A DNA stretch of 64,000 nt from Delphinapterus leucas (GCF_002288925.2 NW_022098000.1:889938-953937); one strand, 5' to 3'; positions 48,418 through 60,780 are shown, counted from the first letter of the stretch. Numbers and translations are program-made. Notes: a model not told the origin generated them from the letters alone.

Positions 48418-48680
48418 TGCTGTAATAATAATAATAATATAGTCTTTGAGCACTTTATATCAGGTGTTCTGCTAAGCATTTTACAAGCTATATCCATTTA
48501 TTATCATAAAGAAAGCAGGTACCATTATTTCCACTGCTTTAAATATGATGAACCTGAGGTTTGGAATGGCACAAAAGCTTATTCAAGGTTGTATGGTTAA
48601 TACATGGCAGAATTGAAATTACTACCTGGTAGTCTGACTCCAGGGCGACCCTCTGAACTTTTATGAATAGTGCCACCTTT
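48418..48680 (+). mobile_element. MIR SINE
   Basis: AATAATAATAATATAGTC, TTGAGCACTTTATATCAGGT, GTTCTGCTAAGCATTTTACA, GATGAACCTGAGGTTTGGAA and TAGTCTGACTCCAGGGCGAC follow the MIR consensus through most of its length. Confidence 0.75.
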
Positions 48681-48840
48681 TTCAACTGCCAAGACCTTAT
48701 ACCCATAGAGGGAAGGGAAAACTCTTTATAGGGATAGACATTCTGAGAAACATTAGTGAAAGCTTCTTATTTTTCTTGTTTCTGTCTCTCTGTGTTTCTC
48801 ACTGTTTCTGATTTTTCTCTGTTTCATTGTATCTATATCT

Positions 48841-48939
48841 TTTCCTTCCTTCCTTCCTCTCCTCCTCCTCCTCCTCCTCCCCCTCCTCCTTCTCCTTCTC
48901 CTTCTTCTTCATCTTCTTCTTCACAGACACACAAGCATG

Positions 48940-48968
<29 letters not shown>
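48841..48968. repeat. CCTT/CCT/CTT tract followed by (CA)n
   Basis: A pyrimidine tract (48841-48922) of CCTT, CCT and CTT units is followed by a CA run (48940-48968). A frame across it (48756-49016) encodes poly-Pro/poly-Ser and is not a gene. Confidence 0.92.
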
Positions 48969-48970
<2 letters not shown>

Positions 48971-50447
48971 CATGATGTTTGGATCATACAGGTGGATATG
49001 TAACAAGATTACATAAAGAAAACTAAATGAAGGGAAAATGTATTATTAAACCTTTAATTTTCATATTAAACAGGTTCTGGAAATGGATGATGGCAAAGAA
49101 TAGTGATTTAATCACATGCTGTTATTTCATTGTCAAAATAATTTCACCATTAGCAAGTTAAAATACAAAAAAAATTGAAATTTTAAGATCAAATAGTTTA
49201 TTTCCAATGAAGTTTCAAATAAATATAATTTTTATTTAATTTATTACTTATTGGAAATCTAGGAGTCTATGATAACTACTAGTTTGATTAAAATGAGATA
49301 TTAAATAATCTATACATAAAAAGTGTTTTTCAGTCCCATAGTCCTTTAGAAGAAAATAAATCTCAAACATGATTACCAGGGATAATTCCAAGGTTAAAAT
49401 ATAGCAAAGTATAATTCATTTTGAGGATGAGTTTATTTTTTATATAGATATATATCTTATTCATAAAAAATATATGGTGAATGGGTGGTTGTTTCATGTA
49501 AATTAAAGGGTGTTGAATATTCGTTCTAGGAAAAAATCAAAGAAATAACAGTTGAACCATTGTGGAGATACATAGCACAAGTTCTGGTGTCAGAAATAGC
49601 ATTGCTTTAAGGGACTGCTAGTGAGAAGTAGGAGCACACATCCATTTTCTTCTCTTTGTTCACATGGAAAATTGGATGTTTTAGAAAAGGTCAAGTGATT
49701 ACTTTCAACAGAACCAAAATGCAGCAACTTCAGTAAGGACTTTTTAGTAAATAAAAGTTCTGTTTAGTTCTTTCTCATCATAAAATATTCAGCTCTACTT
49801 TTAATCAGAACATATCAGAATATATAATTTTCATTTGCTATTATATATAATTATATTTTATATAAGCAGATTAAAAAGCTTTTGTGATAAGTAATTACTT
49901 AATACAGAAAAAATCAAAATAAAAATTTAGACCCCCTCCAAAAAAAACCCCAGAGATGGCTCAAATAAATTTAGGTGGCTTAAATGCTCATTCATTTCTT
50001 ATCTTGTTAAGCTATTTGTAAAGTATTTTACAGAAATATTTTCACATTTAAAAAGTTCAACTTCAAAAACTTACATGAAACAAAACACAAGATAATTTTG
50101 AACAATATATATTTTAGGAGGTTTAAAACTTATCCCTGGAAGTAGAATTAGGACAATTATATGTATTTTCCCCAAGGCTATTCTATTCTAGTGAACACTT
50201 ACTCTTTTTGGTAGTGAAAACATGACCCTGGAAAGGGAAATAAATTTGCAGTAATTTATGCACATTGTTTTAATTTTCTCATATAACAAGCAGTTGTAAC
50301 TATAGTGATATGGTATGATTTGAGCTTACTTTTCCTGTCTGAACATAAAGTTTGTAATTATTCACACATTTTTATAACTGGCAAAAAAGTTTACAACTAA
50401 ACAAGATTTGAGTTAAATGTATTAATAAAATTAATAAAAAGAAACTC
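48969..50447. other. Unassigned AT-rich sequence
   Basis: No gene and no repeat family that I can support; very AT-rich with few CpG. Confidence 0.45.
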
Positions 50448-50453
50448 TTAGCA

Positions 50454-50919
50454 TTTGTTGTCACGATTATGTAAACAAAGAATGTTGCACATCATTCAAG
50501 TTCTACAAGGAACAAGCCTTCAGCCACTGCAGTTGCCCACCGACAGTACACCCTGAGAGGAATTCAGGATGGAGAAAAAACAGGAAACATTCTGTGTTTT
50601 GGCTATACTGGCCCTAGATAAGATGCTTATCTAAGGAATAATTTCAGTGAGCCCAGACTCTTGCATCTTTCCATACATAGAAAAGCACTAAAATCATTAA
50701 CCTGAGGTGTATGTCCTTTCTGATTAGCAGTAATCTTTTGGTATTCAACTACATGTTTTTTTATTCCAGCAAAAAACTCATATATATATATCCTGGCTCC
50801 TCCCTTACCATCTCAGAGCTATCTGAGAGGCTTATTCCCAGGCTATATTCCACAGTGTGGTCCTTGAATAAAATTTAACTCACAACTTTTATGTTGTGCA
50901 TTTTTCTTTCAGTTGACAA
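50454..50919 (+). mobile_element. Solo LTR of an endogenous retrovirus, probably class II
   Basis: The segment has LTR architecture. It begins near TGTTGTCACG and ends GTTGACA. A TA-rich TATA-like box (CATATATATATATCC) lies at about 50781-50794. AATAAA at 50866-50871 is followed by a GT/T-rich downstream region (TATGTTGTGCATTTTTC). TTAGCA occurs on both sides (50448-50453 and 50920-50925), a 6-bp duplication as in betaretrovirus-like ERVs, offset by one or two bases from the TG and CA ends. No internal retroviral genes follow, so it is a solo LTR. The class is inferred. Confidence 0.65.
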
Positions 50920-50951
50920 TTAGCAACAGAATTTGTGTGGTACATGTATGT

Positions 50952-51195
50952 AGGGGAGGAAAAATAATCTTCTCTATACCCTTCTAGATTCTTGACTGAG
51001 ATCATTCCCCACCCCTGGTAATAAAAGGTAGATTAACAGGAGAAAAAACCCAGACATTTAATAACATGTATATGTTGGGAGGGGAAGAAATTCTCCTCTA
51101 CCCTTATACATTCTTCTGGCTGGTCTAAGAATTAACTGGTTGAGACAAATTAACAGAAAAAAAACAAACAAAACTTAATAACATATGTACATGGG
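50952..51195. repeat. Diverged tandem duplication (~120-bp units)
   Basis: Two adjacent copies share GGGAGG..GAAAAAT/GAAATTCTCCTCTA, CCCTT.TA.ATTCTT, an AGATTAACAGGAGAAAAAA-type block and TTAATAACAT.T.TA.ATG. The split is at about 51070. The unit has LTR or ERV texture but I could not assign it. Confidence 0.5.
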
Positions 51196-51639
51196 AGAGA
51201 ACCAGGAAAACTGGGTAACTCACCAAAATGGCTGAAGCCCTCACCTTAAATACCATCTTTAGTTAAAGAGAAAGAGGAAGTTGGGGTAGTGGTTTGGGAC
51301 TTCAGAGCAGAGGAAGACAATCGAAATGAAGGTGGAAAAAGCAAATGTTTGGTGACAAATATTCCCTGGGCCAGACAGAGACAATGGTACCCAGAGTGGA
51401 CTCTGATCTAGAAGAGTTCCCCCCACCACACCCAGCCCATATTCTTTGCATGTATCTCTGGCAATAGCTCTATTCAAGGAAAAAACCTTCTATCTAAATT
51501 CTGTTAGACAGCTAAGAGGTAGGTTAAAAAAAAAAAAAGACTTCTTGGGTCTTCTGTTTTTTATAAATAATCAGCCTAAATAAGTCATTATGACAGAGAC
51601 ACATTTTGGAGTGGCAAATTTTTCTCCCTTACAACATTA

Positions 51640-52290
51640 GAGAACAATAGCTAGGAGTAAAATGAATGATCTGAAACATGAATTACTGAAATTTTGAAAC
51701 TGAGCAGAGCAGGACACTGCAGGGCTGTCCTGGGTACAAAAGCCCCTCCATGTCCCCTGTTTCTTGCTAGTAGAGAAAAAAGGCTTCAGTCTCTTAGGCC
51801 TTCCCCAAGTTGCAAAGAACAGTCTCAAGCAGTGAATAATTAGGACAATATGGTCACAGGACTCCTAGTTCCTCCTGAAGTGAGGTAGATAACAACTTGA
51901 TGCATACCCTTGAGTTGTTCTGCAGAAACTAAGACCTCCACCCAGTGGAGGATGGTGACTACATGCTGACCACAAGCATGTAGACCCCAGAATTGTAGTA
52001 ATTGGAAGGTTGAGATTCCAGAAATATCACTCTATTACCTCACCACCAACCAATTAGAAGAAGGTCCATGAGCTGTTCACACATCCTATGACCCTTTCCC
52101 CTTAACAGTGTCTCTAAAAACACTTGTCTGGAAACCACTGGGGAGTTTGGGTCTTTTCAGCACAAGCCACCCATTCTCCTTGCTTGGTTCTTACGATAAA
52201 CATTTTTTTTTTTTTTTTGCTATAAACTGACTTTTTGATTTGTTTGTCTTCCTTGTGCATCAGGCACATAAACTTCAGTTTGATGTTTGG
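51640..52290 (+). mobile_element. Second retroviral LTR, probably class I ERV
   Basis: The right half is LTR-like. A CCAAT box (52050-52054) lies in CACCAACCAATTAGAAG, followed by CCTTTCCCCTTAACAGTG, a degraded TATA region (CTCTAAAAAC), GGGGAGTTTGGGTCTTTT, CTCCTTGCTTGGTTCTTAC, a weak poly-A signal (GATAAACA) and a TTGTGCATCAGGCAC end. A 17-20-base T run interrupts it at about 52201. The left border is a guess; 51200-51640 may belong to the same or another LTR. No internal viral genes are present. Confidence 0.55.
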
Positions 52291-52393
52291 GATGTAGGGT
52301 AGAGAGAAAAGGATTTTAATGGGTAAAGGGTAGCTGAATTTTCTATAATTATTGAAGAAAAAAATCAGTAGAATCTAGCTAAAATTGACAAAT

Positions 52394-52412
52394 AAGAAAT
52401 ATTGATATCCAA
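52394..52412. repeat. Target-site duplication, left copy, of L1-E
   Basis: AAGAAATATTGATATCCAA is repeated at 54466-54484 as AAGAAATATTTGTATCCAA, 17 of 19 identical. Confidence 0.85.
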
Positions 52413-54063
52413 GATGGAGAGATATACCATGGCCTTGGATTGGAAGAATCAACATTGTGAAAATGACTATACTACCCAAAGCAATCTATAGATTCAATGC
52501 AATTCCTATCAAATACCACTGGCATTTTTCACAGAACTAGAACAAAAAATTTCACAAGTTGTATGGAAACACAAAAGACCCCGAATAGCCAAAGCAACCT
52601 TGAGAACGAAAAACGAAGCTGGAGGAATCAGGCTCCCTGACTTCAGACTATACTACAAAGCTACAGTAATCAAGACAGTATGGTACTGGCACAAAAACAG
52701 AAATATAGATCAATGGAACAGGATTGAAAGCCCAGAGATAAATCCATACACATATGGTCAACTTATTTTTGATAAAGGAGGCAAGAATATACAGTGGAGA
52801 AAAGATAGCCTCTTCAATAAGTGGTGCTGGGAAAACTGGACAGCTACATGTAAAAGAATGAAATTAGAACACTCCTTAACACCATACACAAAAATAAACT
52901 CAAAATGGATTACAGACATAAATGTAAGACCAGACACTATAAAACTCTTAGAGGAAAACATAGGCAGAACACTCTATGATGTAAATCACAGCAAGATCCT
53001 TTTTGACCCACCTCCTAGAGAAATGGAAAAAACAACAAAAATAAACGAATGGGACCTAATGAAACTTAAAAGCTTTTGCACAGCAAAGGAAACTATAAAC
53101 AAGATGAAAGGACTACCCTCTCAGAATGGGAGAAAATATTTGCAAATGAAGCAACTGACAAAGGATTAATCTCCAGAACATACAAGCAACTCATGCAGCT
53201 CAATATCAAAGAAACAAACAAACCAATCCAAAAATAGGCAGAAGACCTAAATAGACATTTCTCCAGAGAAGATATACAGATTGCCAACAAACACATGAAA
53301 GAATGCTCAACATCAGTAATCATTAGAGAGATGCAAATCAAAACTACAATGAGGGTTTCCCTGGTGGCGCAGTGGTTGAAAGTCTGCCTGCCGATGCATG
53401 GGACATGGGTTCATGTCCCGGTGTGGGAAGATCCCTCATGCTGCGGAGTGGCTGGGCCCGTGAGCCATGGCTGCTGAGCCTGTGCGTCTGGATCCTGTGC
53501 TCTGCAACGGGAGAGGCTGCAACAGTGAGAGGCCCGCGTACTGCAAAAAAACAAAAAATCAAAAACCAAAACTACAGTGAGCTATCACCTCACACCAGTC
53601 AAAATGACCATCATCAAAAAAATCTAAAACAATAAATGCTGGAGAGGGTGTGGAGAAAAAGGAACCCTATTGCACTGTTGGTGAGAATGTAAATTGATAC
53701 AGCTACTATGGAGAACAGTATGGAGGTTCCTTAAAAAACTAAAACTAGAACTACCGTATGACCTAGCAATCCCACTACTGGACATATACCCTGAGAAAAC
53801 CATAATTCAAAAACAATCATGTACCACAATATTCACTGCAGCACTATTTACAATAGCCAGGACATGGAAGCAACCTAAGTGTCCATCGACAGATTAATGA
53901 ATAAAGAAGGTGTGACACATATGTACAATGCAATATTACTCAGCCATAAAAAGAAAAGAAACAGTTATTTCTAGTGAGGTGGATAGACCTAGAATCTGCC
54001 ATACAGAGTGAAGTAAGTCAGAAAGAGAAAAACAAATACTGTATGCTAACACATATATATGGA
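52413..54063 (+). pseudogene. L1-E ORF2 C-terminal fragment, interrupted by a SINE
   Basis: The readable frame 52600-53169 ([58 protein letters not shown]) is the region after the reverse transcriptase. The Cys-rich region is split by the SINE; downstream, 53694-53897 gives [20 protein letters not shown]. Lacking endonuclease and RT motifs, it has no activity. Confidence 0.9.
53354..53566 (+). mobile_element. CHR-2-type SINE nested in L1-E
   Basis: It begins GGTTTCCCTGGTGGCGCAGT and ends in an (A)nC-rich tail. The duplication CAAAACTACAATGAG (53339-53353) recurs as CAAAACTACAGTGAG (53567-53581), 14 of 15 identical, and L1-E ORF2 sequence resumes immediately after. The B box is altered (GGTTCATGTCCC). 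It is therefore younger than L1-E. Confidence 0.96.
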
Positions 54064-54465
54064 ATAAAAAAAAAATGGTCATGAAGAACCTAGGAGCAGG
54101 ATGGGAAAAAAGACACAGACCTACTAGAGAATGGACTTGAGGACACGAGGAGGGGGAAGGGTAAGCTGGGACAAAGAGAAAGAGTGGCATGGACATTGTA
54201 CACATTATGAAATGTAAAACCGACAGCTAGTGGGAAGCAGCCACATAGCACAGGGAGATCAGCTCGGTGGTCTGTGACCACCTAGAGGGGTGAGATAGGG
54301 AGGGTGGGAGTGAGCGAGATGCAAGAGGGAAGATATATGGGGATATATGTATATGTATAGCTGATTCACGTTGTTATAAAGCAGAAACTAACACACCATT
54401 GTAAAGAAATTATGCTCCAATAAAGATGTTAAAAAAAAATTAAAAATAAATTCATTAATTAAAAA

Positions 54466-54484
54466 AAGAAATATTTGTATCCAA
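54466..54484. repeat. Target-site duplication, right copy, of L1-E
   Basis: AAGAAATATTTGTATCCAA follows the L1-E A-rich tail and pairs with 52394-52412. Confidence 0.85.
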
Positions 54485-56739
54485 ATTTAGACAGAAACTA
54501 TTGGTAGTATCTGGTTTTGAAAATATTTGCACAATTCTGATAAAAATAAAAAATGATTAAAAACAAAAGAGGAAATTGATTGCTTTGTGCATTTGTATCG
54601 AGCTTGTCAACTATCAGAATATGCAGAAGGTTAGCTGTCAGTAAGCCATTTTTAACACTGGAAGAGATCTTCCCTGCTGATCTATAGGGCGAATCAAGTT
54701 GATAAAACCTTGGCTGGAACTAGAGTGGGATGAATGAGGCATTGCCTCTGGCTCAAAATTTAGGTTGGTGATGAAAAACTCAGTAATCAAAATAATTTTA
54801 ATGCAATATTTGTTAAAATCAAAATTAAGCCAAAATCCATGGTGGAAAAATATCAATATTTTTAATAAAGACAGGATCCAAATCTTTACTTGCCTCAGTT
54901 GGCCATACTCACTCTCACTCAACTCACCTTAATTCCTGCCCTGGATAAATCTAAACTAAACTGTCCTATTTCTTCCCTGAGAGAGGGTCTGCTTTCCAAA
55001 GAGAGTAGCACTTCATTTTCTCTTCTTTGGGAAAAGAGATTTTATTGAGGTGAAGGGAGGGGGAACAATTTTCTATTTAAAAATTTCAAAATAATACTGT
55101 TTTCAGCCCCGTTTCTCATTACCTGCTCATGGTCTGGAGCCTCTCTGTGAGTTTGTCAGGTAAAATGACATATTGGTTAGGATAAAAACTAAACTGCTTT
55201 AACAAAGACTCTCCAAAATACATTCTTTTAAATAAAGAGAAATTAATTTCTTTCTTAACATGAAGACCAGGGGCTTGTGGGTAACACAAGATCTATCCTC
55301 ACATTATCCATAGATGCCCCAGCTATTGGACTGACTTTGCTACACTTGCCACATAAATTGTGTCTTGGGCCAAGGAACTCCTTTAATTGTTGCCACTTTC
55401 CTGCCAATCTAAAAAGGGAAAGAGGAAATAGAATACAATCATTTTTCTTTTTAAGAGTTTGACCCTGGAGTTTTACACATCAGATTCTGCTCACATCTCA
55501 CTGGTCTGAATCCAGTCACCTGGGTGTATTCAGGGGAAGCTGGAATGGGTAACTGTAGCTGAGCCACATTCCTTGCTAAGAATTGGAGGCTGAATGTCAG
55601 TATCTCCAGTTAGAAAAAAGAAGAAAGGCAGAATGGATACTGGGGAAGATTAGCAGCTTCTGCTACAAATTTTCCCTTCTTTGGATTTATTGTCTTCTGC
55701 ATATTGTTCTACATATGATTTCTTTCCATTTGCTTCATGAGTCAACACTCTTCCATCAGCTTTTCTTTTTCTGGAAGTTTGATAGAAATCTCACTGAATA
55801 ATATCTCTCATTTACTTTTTGTTATGAATATATATCTTTAAAAATTATACCTCCGTGTCATTATATTGAATTCTCATTATGAAGAAGAAACACATATCCC
55901 CAGACTTTAAGCTTGAATTGGTAACTATCATTTTTAACAGCATATGTAAAGCTTCCTTAAAACTCATATTTATGAAAAAATTATGTTTAGTATGTTACAA
56001 CTTAAGTGTTTTACCATAAGGAACAATGAATGGAACTAAAAGCCTTGTGTTAATAATGATGCCTTTGTATGTTCATTATAGTAAAATGAAAATTTTTCGT
56101 ATGTACCTGTTGTATATGTCCCTTGGTGTGTATTAATGGGAAGAGCTGGGGGAGTTAGAAAATTCAGGAAGCTGATTTGACCAAACGTTGTGCTGTTGTT
56201 GAAATTATCCCATATCTAACTATTATCCTACCTACACTTGACTCTAGAATCCTGGAATAGAGAAAGAGTGAAATTAAAATATTTTAGCCGTTTTTTACAG
56301 TAAAGGTACGGTTAGATAATGGTTATAAACAGCAATCTTTTTGTTTTTAGAGAGTTTTGTCTGTAGGATTTTTCTAGAGAGCTGTACATTTTTACTAACA
56401 CTTTCATATACCCTCTCATCACAATCAGAAGTATTTATCACAGAACTTAACTTTAAGATGCTTCATTATACTAAAAAGAGTTTGGTATAGATCATACCTT
56501 TATTCTCACCAAATAAATTACAAGACAGTTTAATAATATCACTTTATGTTTTGAAGAGATAAAGAAAAGGGCACAGAGCTGTTAAATATGTTACAGATGA
56601 TTACAAGGTCAACATAAGGAATTATACCAAGGTTCTTCCACAGGGAACGTTGCCTCAAGCAGAGGAATGATAAATTCCCTTCCTACAAAAAGCAAACTTT
56701 ATATTTCATCCATCCATCCATGACTCACTGACTGGGGGC
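54485..56739. other. Unassigned; 55.15-55.66 kb may be an old dispersed repeat
   Basis: No gene. The stretch 55150-55660 (ACATGAAGACCAGGGGCTTG, TGGGTGTATTCAGGGGAAGC, GAAGATTAGCAGCTTCTGCT) has the layout of a degraded mammalian repeat of uncertain class. The remainder shows nothing I can name. Confidence 0.35.
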
Positions 56740-57170
56740 CATGTGTGCCACTGTTTGTTTTATATAGGTCCCAGCTAGTAAACTTTTCATTTAAATTGTT
56801 ATACTTCTCAGCTCTATAATTTCCAATTTGTTCTGATTATAGTTTCCATTCCTCTATGGTTATGTATTATTTGTATCTCATCATTAGCATATTATTTAAT
56901 TCTCTGAACATATTTATGACAGCTGCTTTGATGCTTTTGTGGGCTAAAATCAACACTGAAGTCCAATCAATTTCTATTGAATCCTTTTATTTTCATGAAT
57001 TTTAGTTACACTTTCCTATTTCTTCATAGGCTTACTAATTTTTGGTTGAAAACTGAACATTATAGATAAGACATAGCAGTCTTATCTACAATGGGTTTTT
57101 GTGTTATTCTTCCAAGGGATTTTATTTTTATTGACTTGCCTGAACTTAAATGTAAACTATCTCCTTTACA
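56740..57170 (-). mobile_element. Ancient L1 5'-region relic, minus strand
   Basis: The plus strand shows reverse-complement L1 ORF1/5' sequence in CTCTGAACATATTTATGACA, GCTGCTTTGATGCTTTTGTG and GGTTGAAAACTGAACATTAT. It is diverged, with uncertain ends. Confidence 0.45.
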
Positions 57171-57187
57171 GTATATGATCATTCATG

Positions 57188-57242
57188 TGTATATATACAT
57201 ATACATACATACATATATATGTATAATATATAAGCTTATATA

Positions 57243-57291
<49 letters not shown>
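57188..57291. repeat. TA/CATA-rich microsatellite
   Basis: An imperfect CATA/TA run passes into a TA dinucleotide run. The 102-codon frame across it (57091-57399) is Tyr/Ile-rich and artefactual. Confidence 0.93.
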
Positions 57292-57293
<2 letters not shown>

Positions 57294-58234
57294 TCCCACT
57301 TTATATATTTGTCCCTTGAGGAGTTTCCTTTGCATAGTTCAGTTTACTGGTCAGCCAATGATTTGGATAGTGGCTAAAAGGTTAGGATCAGACATCTAGA
57401 GCCTGTAAGACTCCCATCCCCTGCCACCTGAGCTGTGTAGGTTGCATAGTGTGTTGCATAATGCAACAGCAAAGATGCTGCAAGCTCCATACTCTCAGTG
57501 CTGGTTGATGTCAGCCAGACCTCCAGGAAAGGGAATGGGGGTTGGAGACTTAGTTCAACCCTATGGGCAATCAATCAATTAATCAGGGATGGGTACTATT
57601 CTTTATTTTTGGTACTTCGGTAATTTTATATAATAAAATTTTTTTAAATTCATTATTCATAGTTTCCCATTTGAATTAGGAAGATTCAAATGAACACAAA
57701 ATTTAAATGAACTATTATTTATTTACTCGTTCTATTACTTTAAATATAGTAATCAGTATTTTGATAGATAACAACGGTAAGGGAAGCACTATGAAATTGT
57801 GCATAGTTGATTTCTGTTAGTTTTTATAAATTTTCTTTTGTTTTCCTAGATCATATTTATTTAATGTTAGATTTTTTGGTCAATTTGTTTTATTTCCTCA
57901 CCATATCAGCTTTTTCCTGAGCATATTTAATCAATCAATCCTATTTTACACTTCATTGGAGTGATCAGATTACTCTGAATAAATACAAAGGAGTAACTAG
58001 ATTATCTGAAAGGCCTAATATGAAGTTAAAGAAAAACTCCTTCAAGAGAAAAATCCCCAGGCTTTGGGGCTTTGTTAGTAGACATCTGTTCTGTATCACT
58101 CAGCACCCGCAGAGGTGGCTGTGTTGGCACCAGCAGTCATCAAGTGGCCGACAATGAGTGAATGGGGCCTGAAAGGTCTTCTCTGGTCAGTAGATCAACA
58201 GAGCTCATCATGAACATTTCAGTAGGGACTGCTC
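57292..58234. other. Unassigned; LTR-like scrap near 57.3-57.6 kb
   Basis: The part at 57370-57600 (GGGTTGGAGACTTAGTTCAA, CAATCAATCAATTAATCAGG) hints at an old ERV-type LTR but is too short and diverged to name. No gene is present. Confidence 0.35.
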
Positions 58235-58392
58235 TTAATGAGAGTTGTGCATCGTGCATTGAATCACCTGGAGAACTTTCTTGGACTTCACTGCAGATCT
58301 TTTGAGACAGTAGTTGCAGAGTGGCACGCATAGGTGCTTTAAGAACCTTCCAAGGGGCTTTTGACATGCATCACAATTTATGAACACCTGAC
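58235..58392. mobile_element. Possible MER5-type DNA transposon
   Basis: GTGCATTGAATCACCTGGAG near the left and TTTTGACATGCATCACAATT near the right resemble a degraded MER5 palindrome. Confidence 0.4.
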
Positions 58393-60064
58393 TTAAGGAT
58401 ATTACCCACATTTGCTGACTGAAAACTACCTCTATGTTCCCCTTTAAAAAAAATATAACAATAGGGGATTTGTTTCATTCTAATGGTAACATATGTTTTA
58501 AAATAAGATGACTTTTAGCTTATTGATTATATATTCATGTATAGTAATTGACAATATAGTTAAAAGCACTGTTGCTCTTATCATAATTTTCTTTTCATTT
58601 ATTATCTCATGTAAATCCTCACGTATAGATAACCTTAAATAAAGAAATCAATCTGCTCCATTACATACACACACACAGACACACACACAGACACACACAT
58701 ACATTTTTGCACATCATTTCTAAAAAACCTGCAATTTCAATTTCCCCTTTCAAAACTTCCCTTCTGCCTTCTGTCAAATTTCACTATCTATGGGCCTTTT
58801 CAACCTGATTATCTATCTAGTCTGAAAAGAATAGGAGCTGTAATTTCTGGTATGGAAACTGGACTTGGCTATGTTTCTCAATAGCTATTTAATTCATACT
58901 TCGAGGAAAGTTGTACCTGAGTGAGAAAATGTTCTGCCTTATAAAATATGGCTTTTTCACAAGCAGAGAAAGGTATGTCTTTTGATACTAAAGGCAACAC
59001 AGTAGAAAGCATTTTGGAACATGATTTCAGCGATCTTCTAGATTTGACTTTGTCACTGACTCTGTGACCATAGGCAAGACTGTTTTTGTTTTTTTTTTCT
59101 ATAAACTTTGTTGTCTTCATATAAATGATGAGGAATTAATTAAATGTTGTCTCCAATCCCATTATCTCTATGAATTTACTCATTTATTCATGTCAGGACC
59201 AGTCTGCCTCTGCATTTCTACTTTGTATCAGCAGAATTTGCCCTAATTCATTCTGATGTAACTTTGGGTCAATCTGATCAAAAATAGTTCTTCTATATAC
59301 AGTAGTATAGAATAATCAGTTTAAGTGATTATTTGCAAGGCTTCTTGATAGAATATAAGTCCCCAGGGTCTGAACATGGGAAGAAATATTTTGCTGATAG
59401 GAAAAAAATACCAGTTTTTCTGGAGAGAGGACATAAATATGAGGGGTATGATGGAAATATGAGGAGTGTGTAGTCAGTAATATCACAGAAGATTATTTTG
59501 CTCTATTATTTGATTTTCATTATTTCAAAACCTTCAGAAAATTTACTAAGTGAGCAAATTTACTGAGAGTGTATTTTTATGGAGCCAACAGAGGAGCCAA
59601 CTTCCCAAACAGAATGATATTAGTAACATATCAATATGTTACTGATATGCTGGTTATAAAACTAAACATTGTAAAGGTCTCTGCTTCCGAATTTCACACT
59701 GTGGTACCTTCAGAATTCAACTTAGGAGCAGAGACCAACTGAGAAAAAGGTAGAAACACCCATCAACTTTTGAATTGTGAATCGCTGGATCTATTTCAAC
59801 CAGAAAGTTGTACAGATGTTTATTTATTATGTCTTCCCAGCCCCTCTGATCCGTGAACATGTCAGATTCTGTTAGTTTACTCTCTTCTAACCTTTCTCCT
59901 TTCCTGTCATCTTTATATAGCCAATCAATACAGAAACTTCAAGAAAACAAACTGCAAGGAAACCACTGAAGGTGCATAAAGAGGGGATAGAGTGGTGACT
60001 ATATTGTTTTCTGAGAAGAGTTAAATCTTTATAAGCAAAGAAAGGTTGAGCAAAATATGAATAA
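58393..60064. other. Unassigned, with a CA-type microsatellite
   Basis: An ACACAC/AGACAC run lies at about 58668-58703. The rest shows no repeat or gene that I can support. Confidence 0.45.
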
Positions 60065-60780
60065 ACATGCATATATTTTTATGATGAACTTCAAACATGT
60101 GGAACATTAGAGAGAACAGTATATTCAGTGTATAGTACCCAACTCTGGCAGTTAACACATGGCCAGTAATGTCTTATCTGTACACACTTTCTCTTCCCTC
60201 ATCCCAGACTACTTTGCAGGACATTTGAGATATCACATCATTTTATCTGAAAATATTTCAGAGTCTATCTTTAAATTCAAAGATTTGCAATTATTTTATC
60301 ACACTTAAAGTATTAAGATACTTTTCTAAATATCATCTGTGTTCACATTTCCACAATTGTCTTATTTTTTTTTAGATTTTGTCAACCAAGTATACACAAA
60401 TTGTGATGGCTGATATAAGGGAATATACTTCTTAATTCTTTTTAACCTGAACCTTATAATTTTAAAATCTGTAATCTATAATTTCTTTCTCCTGTTTAAT
60501 TCCATTGGCTAAGGTCTTCAACTAAATGTTAAATAGTAGGACAGAGAATTGATATTTTTTTTATCTTTTTGTTGACTTAGCAAGAAAGTTTCTGTTACTT
60601 TCTCACTAAGTAACATGCTAGCAACTACACTGAGTGATGCACATTTTACTATGTTAAGGGAATATCCATAAAATCCTATTTTATGCATGACAACATAAAT
60701 GGGTGTTGATTTTAATCAAATGCCTTTTCTAGTCTCTGTGAAGGTAATCCCATGATTTGGTTTCCCTAAATTGTTCTGTA
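60065..60780 (-). mobile_element. Ancient L1M, minus strand (3'UTR and ORF2 piece)
   Basis: 60065-60450 follows the reverse complement of an old L1 3'UTR (GAACTTCAAACATGTGGAAC, ATATTTCAGAGTCTATCTTT). 60490-60780 matches reverse ORF2 reverse-transcriptase sequence (AAATGGGTGTTGATTTTAAT, CAAATGCCTTTTCTAGTCTC). The two parts may be one internally deleted element or two neighbours. Confidence 0.55.

Larger units (their letters stand above)
52413..54465 (+). mobile_element. 5'-truncated LINE-1 (L1-E) with nested SINE
   Basis: The copy starts within ORF2 after the reverse transcriptase core (ATACCATGGCCTTGGATTGG) and ends with AATAAAGATGTT and an A-rich tail. Its 3'UTR is of the same type as that of L1-D (TGGGAAGCAGCC, GAGATCAGCTCGGTG). 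Imperfect 19-bp target-site duplications flank it. About 1.84 kb of L1 remain after removing the nested SINE. Simple 5' truncation without inversion is the usual outcome of target-primed reverse transcription. Confidence 0.92.

Noticed and set aside
48756..49016. Poly-Pro/poly-Ser protein
   Set aside because: It is a translation of CCT/CTT and CA microsatellites.
57091..57399. Tyr/Ile-rich 102-codon frame
   Set aside because: It is a translation of a TA/CATA microsatellite.
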